This document shows positions 54,591 through 63,467 of a stretch of 64,000 bases of DNA, in pieces. Both the position numbers and the translations under genes were made by a program. The stretch comes from Desulfocarbo indianensis (GTDB lineage: Bacteria; Desulfobacterota; Desulfarculia; Desulfarculales; Desulfarculaceae). The stretch lies in assembly GCA_001184205.1 (NCBI GenBank), contig LBMP01000006.1:186001-250000 (forward strand), in the 5' to 3' direction. The notes beneath the pieces were generated by a model, which did not search any database, was not told the DNA's origin, and saw only the letters and a program-made list of their open reading frames with translations. Position 1 is the first letter of the stretch; each line of letters opens with the position of its first letter.

Positions 54591-55361
54591 ATGACGGAAA
54601 CCATTTTCATGATCCACGGCATGTGGGGGAGGCCCCACCTGTGGGATAACTACAAGGCCTTTTTCCAGGAGCGCGGCTTCGACTGCCTCACGCCCACCCT
54701 GCGCCTGCATGACGTGAGCCCGGTCGACCCGCCGGCCGGCCTGGGCTCCATCAGCCTCCTGGACTATGCGGCCGATCTGGAGGCTCAGGTCAGGGGGCTG
54801 CCCCAGGAGCCCATAATCATGGGGCATTCCATGGGCGGCCTTCTGGCCCAGATGCTGGCGGCGAGGGGCCTGGGCAAGGCGGCGGTTTTTCTCACCCCGG
54901 TTTCGCCGGCGGGCATCCTGGCCCTGCGCTGGTCGGTGATCCGCGCCTTCAGGAGTTCGCTGTTGCGTTGGGGCTTTTGGCGGCGGCCCACCATGCCCAC
55001 TTTCAACGAAGCCAGCCATGCCATGATGCATTTGCTGGCCCCGGAGGCGCAGAGGGAAGCCTACGGCCGCTTGGTGCATGATTCCGGCCGGGCCGCCGCG
55101 GAGATCGGGCTCTGGCTATTGGACCGCCGGCACGCCTCGCGGGTGGATGAGAAAAATATCAAATGCCCGGTGCTGGTCATCGCCGGCGGCCAGGACCGCA
55201 TCACCCCAGCGCCGGTGGTGCGCAAGATCGGGGTGAAGTACGCGGCCACCGGCGCCTACAAGGAATTCCCCCGGCACGCCCATTGGGTGATCGGTGAGCC
55301 CGGCTGGCAGGAGGTGGCCGAATACATCCATAAGTGGCTCATGGGCATGGCCCTGGTCTAA
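54591..55361 (+). CDS. Alpha/beta hydrolase
   Basis: A 256-residue cytoplasmic hydrolase. The oxyanion region is FMIHGMWGRPHLWDNY, the nucleophile elbow MGHSMGGLLAQM, the acid VIAGGQDRITP, and the histidine EFPRHAHWVIGEPGWQEV. It belongs to the broad lysophospholipase/esterase group and has no signal peptide. The ATG at 54591 follows GGGGCGGG; an overlapping longer frame from 54369 runs through the nitroreductase gene and is not real. Its stop TAA is directly followed by palindromic element C. Substrate unknown. Confidence 0.84.
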   Translation: MTETIFMIHGMWGRPHLWDNYKAFFQERGFDCLTPTLRLHDVSPVDPPAGLGSISLLDYAADLEAQVRGLPQEPIIMGHSMGGLLAQMLAARGLGKAAVFLTPVSPAGILALRWSVIRAFRSSLLRWGFWRRPTMPTFNEASHAMMHLLAPEAQREAYGRLVHDSGRAAAEIGLWLLDRRHASRVDEKNIKCPVLVIAGGQDRITPAPVVRKIGVKYAATGAYKEFPRHAHWVIGEPGWQEVAEYIHKWLMGMALV

Positions 55362-55617
55362 CCCGCATATTTCGGCGAGGGCCGCGCGTCCGGCTGCGCC
55401 AGCCAGCGGCACCCTGCGTTGCTGGCCGCTCTCGGGCTTCGACGTAGCTTTGGCTACGCCTGCGGCCCTCGCTTGCCAGACGCCTTGTCTGCCGGCGGCT
55501 GGCTGTGCCGGGCCCGAGTGCGAACCGTCCCTTGATTATGATGCGGCCTTTTCCATGCGAGTCCTTTGAGGTATAGCTTGTCGCTAAATGCCGCCCGCCC
55601 CTCGTGAAATATGCGGG
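55362..55617. repeat. Short palindromic (MITE-like) element C
   Basis: A 256-base non-coding element with inverted ends CCCGCATATTTCGGCGAGGG and the complement of CCCTCGTGAAATATGCGGG. Inside are the arms GCGAGGGCCGC/GCGGCCCTCGC and a hairpin CGTAGC-TTTG-GCTACG. It begins at the base after the hydrolase stop codon. No transposase is encoded. Confidence 0.72.
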
Positions 55618-55657
55618 CTGAACCCGGCGAGGCCGGCGCTACCTAGAGGCGAAAGAT

Positions 55658-55694
55658 AAAAAGCGGGCGGGACCATCGGCCCCGCCCGCTTTTT
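55658..55694. terminator. Bidirectional rho-independent terminator
   Basis: A perfect 14-bp stem (AAAAAGCGGGCGGG and CCCGCCCGCTTTTT) with a 9-base loop has T-runs in both directions. It serves the hydrolase gene on plus and the copA gene on minus. Confidence 0.88.
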
Positions 55695-55713
55695 ACGTAA
55701 TTGCGAAGGCGGG

Positions 55714-58176
55714 TTAAAGCCTGGCCCGCCCCAGCCGCAGGCTGTTCAGCACCACGGTTACGCTGCTGAAAGCCATGGCCCCGGCCGCCATGGCCGGATG
55801 CAGATCGCGGATAAAGCCGGGCACCCAAGGCACGCCGTGCAGCGCGCCGGCCGCCACCGGCACCAGGATCAGGTTGTAGAAAAAGGCCCAGAAAAGATTT
55901 TGCTTGATGGTGCGCATGGTGGCCCGCGAAAGCTTGATGGCCCGGGCCACGCCGGCCAGTTCGCCGCCCACCAGGGTCACGTCGGAGGCTTCCATGGCCA
56001 CGTCGGCCCCGGTGCCGATGGCGATGCCCACGTGGGCCCGGGCCAGGGCCGGGGCGTCGTTGATGCCGTCGCCCACCATGCCCACCAGGCGGCCCTGTTC
56101 CATGGCCTGGCGCACCACCTCTTCCTTGCGGTCGGGCAGCACCTCGGCCTCCACCTGAGTTATGCCCACCCTGGCGGCGATGGCCTGGGCTGCCTTCTGG
56201 TTGTCTCCGGTCAGCATCACCGGTCTGATGCCCAGGTCCTTGAGTTCGGCGATGGCCTGGCCGGCGTCTTCCTTTTCCTGGTCCGCCACGGCCAGGATGC
56301 CGGCGGGTTGGCCGTCCACGCCCACCAGCATCACGGTCTTGCCCTGGCCGGACAATTGCTCGACGCGATCGGCCAGTTCAGAGGATAGCCGGCCTTGCTC
56401 GGCGAACCAGGCCGGTTTGCCCACGCTAACCTGGCGGCCCCTGACCACGGCCTCCACGCCGAAGCCGCTTTTGGCCTGGAACTGCTCCGGCTCGGCGATC
56501 TCCGCCCCGCGCTCCCTGGCTCCGGCCAGAAGGGCCTTGGCGATGGGATGCTCGGAAGCGCTTTCCGCGCTGGCGGCCAGGCTGAGCGCCTCCTGGCCCT
56601 GCTCGGCGGAGCCGGCCAAAGGCTCCCAATCGGTGAGCCGGGGCTTGCCCTGGGTTATGGTGCCCGTCTTATCGAACATGATGGTGTCCAGGCGCTGGGC
56701 GGTTTCCAGGGATTCCGAGTTCTTGAACAGGATTCCCATGCCCGCGCCCTTGCCGGTGCCCACCATCACCGCGGTGGGCGTGGCCAGACCCAGGGCGCAG
56801 GGGCAGGCTATCACCAACACCGCCACCATGCGGATCATGGCCGGCACGAACTCGCCGCCCAAAGCCCACCACAGGCCGAAGGTGATGAGGCCTATGGCGA
56901 TGATGGCCGGCACGAACACCGCGGCCACCTGGTCGGCCAGGCGCTGGATGGGGGCCTTGGAGCCCTGGGCCTGGCGCACCAGGCGGATGATTTGGGCCAG
57001 GGCGGTTTCCGCGCCCACGCCGGCGGCCTTTATCTTGAGGCGGCCCTGCTGGTTCAAGGTGGCCCCGAAGACCCGGTCGCCCGGTGTTTTATCCACCGGA
57101 ATGCTTTCGCCGGTGAGCATGCTTTCATCCACCGCGCTGGACCCGCCCACCACCTCGCCGTCCACCGGCACCCGTTCGCCGGGCCGCACGGCCACCACCT
57201 GGCCGGGGCGCACCTGGTTGGCGGGCACGTCGCGCTCGGAGCCGTCGGCCTCCACCAGATGAGCCACCTTGGGAGCCAGGTCCATCAGCTTCTTGATGGC
57301 GGCGGAAGCCTGGCCCTTGGCCGAGGATTCCAACAGCTTGCCCAGCTTGATCAGGGTGATGATCATCGCGCTGGTCTCGAAATAGACGTGCGAGCCCAGG
57401 CCGGGTAACACCAGCAGGGCCAGGGAATAGAAATAGGCCGTGGAGGAGCCCAGGGCCACCAGCACGTCCATGTTGGCCGCGCCGTTTTTTAGGCTTTTCC
57501 AGCCGCCGGAATAAAAGCCGCCGCCGGTGTAGAACTGCACCGGGGTGGCCAGGGCCAAAAACAGCCAGTTCACCCAGCCGGCATGGGCCCAGGCGCCCAC
57601 CAGGCCGAAATCACGGGCCATGGAGAGCAGGAACAAGGGCAGGGTGAAGACCACTCCGACGACGAAGGCCTTGAGGTTGGCTTGATATTCCGCCTGCCTG
57701 GCCAGGGTCTCCGCGTCCGGCCCCGCCTCCTCCTCGCCCTCGGCGGGCAGCACCAGTTCATAGCCCGCGTTTTTCACGGCCTGGGCCATGGCTTCCAGGG
57801 AGGTCCGGCTGGGGTCGAAATCAATGCTGGCGGTTTCGGTGGCGAAGTTGACCTGGGCCTGATCCACGCCGGGCACCTTCTTGTTCAAGGTGCGCTCCAC
57901 CGCGGCCGAGCAGCGGGTGCAGGTCATGCCCAATACCGGCAGTTCCACGTGACGTTTTTCCGGCAGCACCAGCTGATAGCCCGCGTTTTTCACGGCCTGG
58001 GCCATGGCCTCCAGATCGGCCTGATCCGGGTCGTAATCGATGCCCACCGTTTCGGAGGCGAAGTTGACCTGGGCCTGGTCCACGCCGGGCACCTTTTTGG
58101 TCAAGGTGCGCTCCACCGCCGCGGCGCAACGCGCGCAGCTCATCCCCACCACGGGCAGTTCTATATGCTCAGCCAC
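55714..58176 (-). CDS. copA: Copper-exporting P1B-type ATPase with two HMA domains
   Basis: An 820-residue inner-membrane pump that exports Cu(I) at the cost of ATP. Two N-terminal metal-binding domains carry GMSCARC and GMTCTRC (about residues 10-75 and 78-145). The membrane metal site is CPC in [12 protein letters not shown], the phosphorylated Asp is in [11 protein letters not shown], the ATP-domain motif is SEHPIAKAL, and the hinge is [11 protein letters not shown]. Eight helices are expected. A GTG start at 58176 ([12 protein letters not shown]) is preferred over a longer frame to 58206. It follows copZ by 58 bases, with a perfect palindrome between. Copper specificity rests on the CPC and CxxC motifs. 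Confidence 0.92.
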   Translation of the reverse strand: MAEHIELPVVGMSCARCAAAVERTLTKKVPGVDQAQVNFASETVGIDYDPDQADLEAMAQAVKNAGYQLVLPEKRHVELPVLGMTCTRCSAAVERTLNKKVPGVDQAQVNFATETASIDFDPSRTSLEAMAQAVKNAGYELVLPAEGEEEAGPDAETLARQAEYQANLKAFVVGVVFTLPLFLLSMARDFGLVGAWAHAGWVNWLFLALATPVQFYTGGGFYSGGWKSLKNGAANMDVLVALGSSTAYFYSLALLVLPGLGSHVYFETSAMIITLIKLGKLLESSAKGQASAAIKKLMDLAPKVAHLVEADGSERDVPANQVRPGQVVAVRPGERVPVDGEVVGGSSAVDESMLTGESIPVDKTPGDRVFGATLNQQGRLKIKAAGVGAETALAQIIRLVRQAQGSKAPIQRLADQVAAVFVPAIIAIGLITFGLWWALGGEFVPAMIRMVAVLVIACPCALGLATPTAVMVGTGKGAGMGILFKNSESLETAQRLDTIMFDKTGTITQGKPRLTDWEPLAGSAEQGQEALSLAASAESASEHPIAKALLAGARERGAEIAEPEQFQAKSGFGVEAVVRGRQVSVGKPAWFAEQGRLSSELADRVEQLSGQGKTVMLVGVDGQPAGILAVADQEKEDAGQAIAELKDLGIRPVMLTGDNQKAAQAIAARVGITQVEAEVLPDRKEEVVRQAMEQGRLVGMVGDGINDAPALARAHVGIAIGTGADVAMEASDVTLVGGELAGVARAIKLSRATMRTIKQNLFWAFFYNLILVPVAAGALHGVPWVPGFIRDLHPAMAAGAMAFSSVTVVLNSLRLGRARL

Positions 58177-58208
58177 GATAGCCCATCCCAACGCTGATAA
58201 AAGCAATA

Positions 58209-58226
58209 AGCGGGTCTAGACCCGCT
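58209..58226 (-). other. Perfect palindrome between copZ and copA
   Basis: AGCGGGTCTAGACCCGCT is an 18-bp perfect dyad, 8 bases after the copZ stop. As RNA it gives a short hairpin followed by TATTGCTTTTATC, which could partly end transcription and favour chaperone over pump. It could also bind a regulator. Confidence 0.55.
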
Positions 58227-58234
58227 GAAGCCGC

Positions 58235-58441
58235 CTATGCTTGCGGCGGATAGCCGGCGTCCTTGAGCGCGGCCTCGATCTGGGACCATTCCGCCGGCGC
58301 GTCCCACTGGAAAGTGACCTTCTTGGATTCAAGGTCGCCTTCCACGCTGGTGACGCCTTGCACCTCGCCGGCCTCCCGTTTGACGTTGGCCAGGCAGTGT
58401 CCGCAGGACATGTCAGGGATGCTCACGGTTTTCTCGGGCAT
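58235..58441 (-). CDS. copZ: CopZ-like copper chaperone (HMA domain)
   Basis: A 68-residue heavy-metal-associated protein with the metal site MSCGHC near residue 9 and the usual beta-alpha-beta-beta-alpha-beta length. It carries Cu(I) in the cytoplasm and hands it to CopA. ATG 58441 (MPEKTVSIPDMSCGHC) has AAGGAG 9 bases upstream; the longer frame to 58492 adds 17 residues with no support. A His replaces the more common Ala/Asp before the second Cys. It is the first gene of the copZ-copA operon, behind a good promoter at 58492-58520. Confidence 0.88.
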   Translation of the reverse strand: MPEKTVSIPDMSCGHCLANVKREAGEVQGVTSVEGDLESKKVTFQWDAPAEWSQIEAALKDAGYPPQA

Positions 58442-58491
58442 GGTAACAGCTCCTTTTATGTAAATCCGGCCCTTATTAGGTATTTCAAACA

Positions 58492-58520
58492 AAGTTAAGC
58501 ACTATTCTGTTTTCTGTCAA
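58492..58520 (-). promoter_or_regulatory. Promoter of copZ-copA
   Basis: On the minus strand a perfect TTGACA (58520-58515) is followed after 17 bases by TAACTT (58497-58492), about 50 bases before copZ. No regulator gene of the CueR or CsoR type is nearby. The 369-base gap 58442-58810 holds little else, apart from a hairpin AGCAGGCC-GGT-GGCCTGCT at 58676-58694. Confidence 0.55.
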
Positions 58521-58810
58521 CCCTGTAAGCTTGAAGCAGGCCAGACAGGCTGAACCCAAAGATTAACTTTAGTTGATTATGACTCCCAATACGCGGCAGC
58601 GCCAATCATGGAAGGGACAGGAGCAGGCTTGACAAGGCTTTGCTTTGTCTGGCTTATTGAGAAGAGAAAATGATAAGCAGGCCGGTGGCCTGCTGAAATC
58701 GCCGATGCCTGCCTGTAAAACCGCTTGTCCCACCCCCGTCAAGCCAACTTGGCCCACATCCTTAAAAACGCGATGGGCGTGATTGCCAGACGATTACGCC
58801 CCAAAAGCAT

Positions 58811-59032
58811 TTGCCAGGCGGAAAGGCTCCATGGGCGCTGATAAATAATCCTATTAGCCTGAAACGGCCCAAGATAGATAGCGATACCCTGGAGGCCTGT
58901 TTTGACGCCCGCGATAAAGTCACCTCCGCGGCCTATCAGACCTGCATCATGAGCGGGCAACCTGCGGTTGCCTGCCGAGTGGCCGCGGAGGCCGGTTTCG
59001 AATCATGCTGCGACGCCTGCCAGGACTTGTGA
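58811..59032 (+). CDS. Possible small cysteine-containing protein
   Basis: A 73-residue frame that starts at TTG. The C-terminal 50 residues look protein-like: DTLEACFDARDKVTSAAYQT, a Cys, then PAVACRVAAEAGFESCCDAC. Six cysteines at irregular spacing might bind metal or form disulfides, and its position beside the copper genes makes metal handling conceivable. There is no Shine-Dalgarno before the TTG and the first 20 residues are not convincing, so the true start may be later or the frame may not be a gene. I recognise no family. Confidence 0.35.
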   Translation: MPGGKAPWALINNPISLKRPKIDSDTLEACFDARDKVTSAAYQTCIMSGQPAVACRVAAEAGFESCCDACQDL

Positions 59033-59059
59033 GATCATGCAATGCCTGAAAAAGTGGTA

Positions 59060-59085
59060 GCCCCTGGGGGCCGGCTCCCAGGGGC
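59060..59085 (-). terminator. Terminator of the benzoyl-CoA lower-pathway operon
   Basis: GCCCCTGGG and CCCAGGGGC form a 9-bp stem with an 8-base loop. On the minus strand a T5 run (59053-59049) follows after six bases. It lies 45 bases after the bamR stop. Confidence 0.6.
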
Positions 59086-59130
59086 ATTCGCGGCAGGCCA
59101 ACTCGAGCTAAATCCGGCCCAACTGCAACT

Positions 59131-59895
59131 TCACTCCTCTTTCCAAACCGGTTTGCGCTTCTCCAGGAAGGCCTTGAGACCTTCCTCGGCGTCGCGGGTT
59201 TTCATGAGTTCGTCAAGATACACTTTTTCGATGACCGCCAGGCCCTGGTCGCTGTCATCCTGCAGGCCGCCCACAAAGGCCTTTTTGGTGAGCTTGAGCA
59301 CCAGGCCCGACATGGCCAAGAGCTTGCCCACCAGCTTGTCGGTGGCCGCCTGCAATTCCTCGGGGGGCACCACCTGGTTGACCAAGCCCAATTGCTTGGC
59401 TTCGGCCGCGCCGATGGTGTCGCCGGTCACGATGAGCTCCAGTGCCTTTTTATAGCCGATCTGGCGGGGGAAGGTGAGGGCGGCGATGGGGGGGAAGACT
59501 CCCACCATGATCTCCGGCTGGCCCAGCTTGGCCTTTTCGGAGGCCACCACCAAGTCGCAAAAGGCGGCGACCTCGCAGCCGCCGCCCAGGGCCGCGCCCT
59601 GCACCGAAGCCACCGTGACCACGCCCAGCGCGTCCATGCGGCGGAAGATGCCGTGAAACACCTCGATCATCTCATGCACCTGGTCGCCCAGGTGCTCTCC
59701 CACGTCCACCCCGGCGCTGAAGGCCTTGCCCTCGGCGTTGATCAACAGCGCTTTCAAGGGTTGCCCCACCAGGCTGTCCAGGGCCTGGTTCATTTCCTTC
59801 ATCATGGCAATGTTCAAAACGTTCAGGGGCTCACGGCAGAGGGTCAAGGTGGCCAGGCCATTCTCGACCTTCAGCTTGATATGCTCATAAGCCAT
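59131..59895 (-). CDS. bamR: Cyclohexa-1,5-diene-1-carbonyl-CoA hydratase
   Basis: A 254-residue crotonase that adds water to cyclohexa-1,5-diene-1-carbonyl-CoA, the product of benzoyl-CoA reduction, giving 6-hydroxycyclohex-1-ene-1-carbonyl-CoA. The Dch/BamR character shows in PLNVLNIAMMKEMNQALDSL, FSAGVDVGEHLGDQVHEMIE and GQPEIMVGVFPPIAAL. The oxyanion and acid/base residues are present in GAALGGGCEVAAFCD and QPEI. TAAGGAG precedes the ATG. It is the last gene of a four-gene operon with bamA and bamQ, the other two steps of the same pathway, which makes the assignment strong. The benzoyl-CoA reductase genes are not in the window. Confidence 0.88.
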   Translation of the reverse strand: MAYEHIKLKVENGLATLTLCREPLNVLNIAMMKEMNQALDSLVGQPLKALLINAEGKAFSAGVDVGEHLGDQVHEMIEVFHGIFRRMDALGVVTVASVQGAALGGGCEVAAFCDLVVASEKAKLGQPEIMVGVFPPIAALTFPRQIGYKKALELIVTGDTIGAAEAKQLGLVNQVVPPEELQAATDKLVGKLLAMSGLVLKLTKKAFVGGLQDDSDQGLAVIEKVYLDELMKTRDAEEGLKAFLEKRKPVWKEE

Positions 59896-60035
59896 GCTTG
59901 GGCTCCTTATGGATCAATTGGGCTGTTCATGGGGTGATGCGTAAATGAAATGCCTCGCCAGCCCCCTAATCGCCTTCCCCCGCGGCCCGCGCCGAGGGGA
60001 GGGCCGTTATTTCGCATATTTGCGGTTGTGACCGC

Positions 60036-60072
60036 CCGGCAAACCCTTTCCCGTGGGGAGAGGGTTTGCCGG
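60036..60072 (-). other. Intercistronic hairpin between bamA and bamR
   Basis: CCGGCAAACCCT and AGGGTTTGCCGG form a perfect 12-bp stem, 20 bases after the bamA stop, with no T-run on the minus strand. It may protect the upstream message or lower expression of bamR. Confidence 0.55.
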
Positions 60073-60091
60073 CGGATTGCCAAACGGTTGA

Positions 60092-61246
60092 TTACTTGGG
60101 CTTAGCCATGACCTTCTCGAAGTTTTCCATGGAAGCTTCCGCACCCTGGGCGATGAGCTGGCGGAACTTGATGAAGTCGATGGTGTCGGTGCCAGTGATC
60201 TTCTTGGTGTTGAAGGAGCCGAAGCCCAGGAAGGCCTCGTAGTTCATGTTGGCCATGAGCCAATGCCGGTTGGGCAGCTTGGCCTGATCCCAGAAGAACT
60301 TCTTCTTGGCCCGGATGCCATCGATGGTCTTGATGGCGCAGCCGGGGAACAGGTTGGCGAAGGTCCAAACGATCTTGGCCACTTCCTTGTCCAGAAGCTC
60401 CGCGTCCTTGGGCAGTTCCTTGATCTTGGCCTTGGCCTCGCCCAGGGCGGCCTTGTCCTTCACATACTCGCCGTAGACGATCTCGCCGTCGTCCACGTAG
60501 CGGTCGGTGATGATCATGGGGTTGCGCACCCACTTGTCGCCGTCTTTGAGCACCGGCACCACCTTGGAGATGAGGTTTTTGGCCCTCATCTTGTAGGCCG
60601 ACCACATCTCGCAGGACACGCAGTTCCACATGGCGTCTTCCATGTTGAGCATCCAGGGCAGGAAGTCGCTGGAGCCGCCGTCCGGGGCCGAGCCGTGGCG
60701 GGCGCCGGCCTGGCCGAAGATGGCCAGGTCCGAGGCGATGGCCAGGTCGCAGGCCATGCCGATCTCCTGGCCGCCGGCCACGCGCATGCCGTTCACCCGG
60801 CAGATGGTGGGCTTCTTGCACATCAGGATGGAGTCCACCATCTCGTTGAACAGGTCCATGTACTCGCCGTACTCATTGGGCCGGCGGGAGTAGTATTCGG
60901 AGTATTCCTTGGTGTTGCCGCCGGTGCAGAAGGCGTCGTAGCCGGTGCCGGTGAACACCGTGGCCACCACCGAACGGTCGCCCGAGGCGGCCCGGAAGCC
61001 GGCGATCACGCCCTTGACCATGGTGGTGGTGTAGGAGTTGTACTGGCGGGGATTGTTGAGGCGCACCTCGGCCACGTACAGCTCCGGCACTTCCTCGCCG
61101 GTGAAGGGGTTGACCAGGGGTTTTTTGGTGTAGACCACGCAAGGGGCGTCGGCGTCGGTACCCCAATAGCGGCCCTGAACCATGTCTGCTTCAAAGAGTA
61201 GATGGTTCTTCAATTCATGTTCGCGGGGCATCCATTCCAGTGCCAT
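60092..61246 (-). CDS. bamA: 6-oxocyclohex-1-ene-1-carbonyl-CoA hydrolase (ring-cleaving)
   Basis: A 384-residue crotonase-superfamily enzyme that adds two waters and opens the ring to 3-hydroxypimelyl-CoA. BamA is the marker gene for anaerobic aromatic degradation. Characteristic blocks are FEADMVQGRYWGTDADAPCV, EVRLNNPRQYNSYTTTMVKG, GYDAFCTGGNTKEYSEYYSR, AGGQEIGMACDLAIASDLAI and GARHGSAPDGGSSDFLPWML. ATG 61246 (MALEWMPREHELK) has GGGAGG 10 bases upstream; a frame to 61294 is longer than needed. It lies between bamQ and bamR. Length is close to known BamA/Oah proteins. Confidence 0.95.
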   Translation of the reverse strand: MALEWMPREHELKNHLLFEADMVQGRYWGTDADAPCVVYTKKPLVNPFTGEEVPELYVAEVRLNNPRQYNSYTTTMVKGVIAGFRAASGDRSVVATVFTGTGYDAFCTGGNTKEYSEYYSRRPNEYGEYMDLFNEMVDSILMCKKPTICRVNGMRVAGGQEIGMACDLAIASDLAIFGQAGARHGSAPDGGSSDFLPWMLNMEDAMWNCVSCEMWSAYKMRAKNLISKVVPVLKDGDKWVRNPMIITDRYVDDGEIVYGEYVKDKAALGEAKAKIKELPKDAELLDKEVAKIVWTFANLFPGCAIKTIDGIRAKKKFFWDQAKLPNRHWLMANMNYEAFLGFGSFNTKKITGTDTIDFIKFRQLIAQGAEASMENFEKVMAKPK

Positions 61247-61321
61247 GCTGCTTTCCTCCCTTATGCTTAAAACAGGCTGCCGGGCCGGAATCACCGGCGC
61301 CGGCTGGTGATATCGTTTTCG

Positions 61322-62410
61322 TTAAAAGTCGGGCAAGAGCACCTGGCGCCGGTCAAACAAGCCGGCGTGCTGCTGCTCGAAAACCTGCTCTATCTGGCTC
61401 ATGGGCTTGGTCTCCAGGAACGGCTGGATCTGAACCTTGCCGCTCTGCACCATGTCCAGAATGTTCTTATAGTATTTGGGCAGGCATCCCCAGGTCCCTA
61501 TCATCTCCGCGTCGAAAGCCATGAGCTTGGAGAGCATGAAGGTATTGGGCTTGGGGTTGAAGCCCACCACGATGAGCTTGCCGATGAACGAGAGCATGCC
61601 CAAGGCGACATCCTGCCCCGGCGTGACGCCCGAGCACTCGAAAATCTTCCAGCCGTAATTGGCCGGCACGCCGGCCTGCTTGCAGATGTCCTTGTGCTCG
61701 GCCTTGATGGCCTTGATATCCTTGCCCATCACGTTGATGACGTAATCCGCGCCGAATTGCAGGGCACGTTCCAGCTTGGGCTGCACCACGTCGAGCCCCA
61801 CCACCACCTTGGCGCCCAGGGCCTTGGCTACCTGGGTCATGTAGACGCCCACGCCGCCGGCCGCGCCGGTGATCATGACCAGATCGCCTTCCTTGAGGTC
61901 TCCCCGCACGGCAGCCTGGTAGGGCGTGGTGCAGGCGTCGGCCACCACCGCGTAGTTGTTCAGGGGAAGTTTAAGCTCGTCGATTACGCAGAGGTCGCCG
62001 GCCGGGACCGGGATATGGCTGGAGAAGCCGCCGTATATACCCAGGCTGTTGCCGGGCATCTTCTGGCTCAGACAGCGGTTGCCCCGGCCCTGCGCGCAGA
62101 TGGGGCAGTTGTTGCACGGCATCACCGCCGGCACGATCACGTTCTTGCCCACCAGGCTGTCCGGCCCGGCCAGCACCGTGCCCGAGATTTCATGGCCCAG
62201 GGTCAAGGGCGGCTTGTTGACGGTTGGCACGCCGTCATAAAAATAGCCCAGGTCGGTGTGGCATACTCCACATCCGGCCACCTCCACCAGGGCGTCGTCC
62301 GGCCCCAATTCCGGCATGGGGATGCTGGTCCGCATGAGTTTGCCAGGCTTGCCGCCCGAGCCTTGTTCGGTCATCTGCCAGGTTTCGATTTTGTCCGGTA
62401 TACCCGCCAC
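61322..62410 (-). CDS. bamQ: 6-hydroxycyclohex-1-ene-1-carbonyl-CoA dehydrogenase
   Basis: A 362-residue zinc-dependent medium-chain alcohol dehydrogenase that oxidises the hydroxy-enoyl-CoA made by BamR to the 6-oxo compound with NAD+. The catalytic zinc site is GCGVCHTDLGYF with GHEISG, the structural zinc cysteines are CNNCPICAQGRGNRC, and the NAD loop is ITGAAGGVGVYMTQVAKALG. It starts with GTG 62410, with GGAGGT five bases upstream. The gene order bamQ-bamA-bamR supports the assignment, since alcohol dehydrogenases alone are hard to assign by motif. Confidence 0.9.
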   Translation of the reverse strand: MAGIPDKIETWQMTEQGSGGKPGKLMRTSIPMPELGPDDALVEVAGCGVCHTDLGYFYDGVPTVNKPPLTLGHEISGTVLAGPDSLVGKNVIVPAVMPCNNCPICAQGRGNRCLSQKMPGNSLGIYGGFSSHIPVPAGDLCVIDELKLPLNNYAVVADACTTPYQAAVRGDLKEGDLVMITGAAGGVGVYMTQVAKALGAKVVVGLDVVQPKLERALQFGADYVINVMGKDIKAIKAEHKDICKQAGVPANYGWKIFECSGVTPGQDVALGMLSFIGKLIVVGFNPKPNTFMLSKLMAFDAEMIGTWGCLPKYYKNILDMVQSGKVQIQPFLETKPMSQIEQVFEQQHAGLFDRRQVLLPDF

Positions 62411-62453
62411 AGCTACCTCCAGCTAGATAAATGCGCCCGCTTGGGACGCGGTA

Positions 62454-63206
62454 TCAGATCATGCCATAGCCGCCGTCCAGGCAAATAAGCTGGCCGGTGA
62501 TATAGGCTGCATCATCCGAAGCCAAGAACACGAACAATGGCGTCACGTCATCGGCCTCGGCAAAACGTTTGAGCAGAATACGGTTCATGTAGATTTCCTT
62601 GAGCTTCTCATCGGTGCGGATCTTCTCGGTCATGTCGGTGGCCACGATGCCCAGGGAAACCACGTTGGCGCAGGTGTTGAAGCGCGACATTTCGCGGGCG
62701 ATGCTTTTGGTCAGGCTGATCACGCCGCCCTTGGCCGCCGAGTAGTTGACCTGGCCCACGGTGCCCACCACGCCGGCCACGCTGGTGACGTTGATCACCC
62801 GGCCGGCCTTGCTCTGGGAGAGCTGGGGATGGGCGGCCTTGGTCATCAGCCACACGGCCTTCAGATGTATATCCAACACCGCGTTCCACTGGCCCTCATC
62901 CATCTTGTGCAACATAGCGGGGCGGGTGAAGCCGGCGTTGTTGACCACGATGTCCAAGCCGCCAAACTCGCTCACCGCCGCGTCCACCAGGAGCTGGCAA
63001 TCCTCGGCCTTGGCCACGTCGGCCTTCACGGCCACGGCCTTTTGGCCCATATTCTTGATTTGCTTAACTATCTCCATGGCAGGACCCTCGGAGGAGGAGT
63101 AGTTGACCACCACGTCGGCCCCCTCGCGTCCATAAGCCAGAGCCACCGAAGCTCCCACCCCACGGGAAGAACCGGTCACGATCGCCTTTTTACCTTTAAG
63201 CCGCAT
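62454..63206 (-). CDS. SDR-family 3-oxoacyl reductase/3-hydroxyacyl-CoA dehydrogenase
   Basis: A 250-residue classical short-chain dehydrogenase. The nucleotide motif is TGSSRGVGASVALAYG, followed by NNAG, the catalytic Ser in INVTSVAGVVG and Tyr-x-x-x-Lys in YSAAKGG. The C-terminal block is SDDAAYITGQLICLDGGYGM. FabG-like by sequence. As first gene of the bam operon it probably acts on a CoA thioester of the pathway, for example 3-hydroxypimelyl-CoA made by BamA; that is inference. The Shine-Dalgarno AAGGAGGGAGG is strong. Confidence 0.85.
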   Translation of the reverse strand: MRLKGKKAIVTGSSRGVGASVALAYGREGADVVVNYSSSEGPAMEIVKQIKNMGQKAVAVKADVAKAEDCQLLVDAAVSEFGGLDIVVNNAGFTRPAMLHKMDEGQWNAVLDIHLKAVWLMTKAAHPQLSQSKAGRVINVTSVAGVVGTVGQVNYSAAKGGVISLTKSIAREMSRFNTCANVVSLGIVATDMTEKIRTDEKLKEIYMNRILLKRFAEADDVTPLFVFLASDDAAYITGQLICLDGGYGMI

Positions 63207-63329
63207 CTAAGCCTCCCTCCTTACATACTTTTTTGTGTTGCTCCAAGCTGCGGCCCCTCTTTACGGGCAATATGCGGCAGCGGCTGTGCTCCACCTCTAC
63301 GCTTAAAATATAGCTATGTTGTAACTGTT

Positions 63330-63344
63330 TCGCAGACTGTGCGA
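63330..63344. promoter_or_regulatory. Dyad TCGCA-n5-TGCGA in the bam divergent spacer
   Basis: TCGCA-GACTG-TGCGA is a 5-5-5 inverted repeat in the spacer between the bam operon and the divergent crotonase gene. A minus-strand TTGACA (63354-63349) lies next to it but no good -10 is seen. It is a candidate operator for both units. Confidence 0.4.
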
Positions 63345-63467
63345 TTAATGTCAATAAAAATCAGTACCCACCAAAGCTACTAGGATTTGGCCCCTCCGAG
63401 GCTCGGGCGCTTTGACAGCGGGCCGGGCTTGAGCTAATTTTTCCGTGATAATAAAGGAGTGTGAAAC

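Noticed and set aside
63349-63354. Perfect minus-strand TTGACA before the bam operon
   Set aside because: The hexamer 17 bases on reads GAAACA, a poor -10, so I do not call a promoter.
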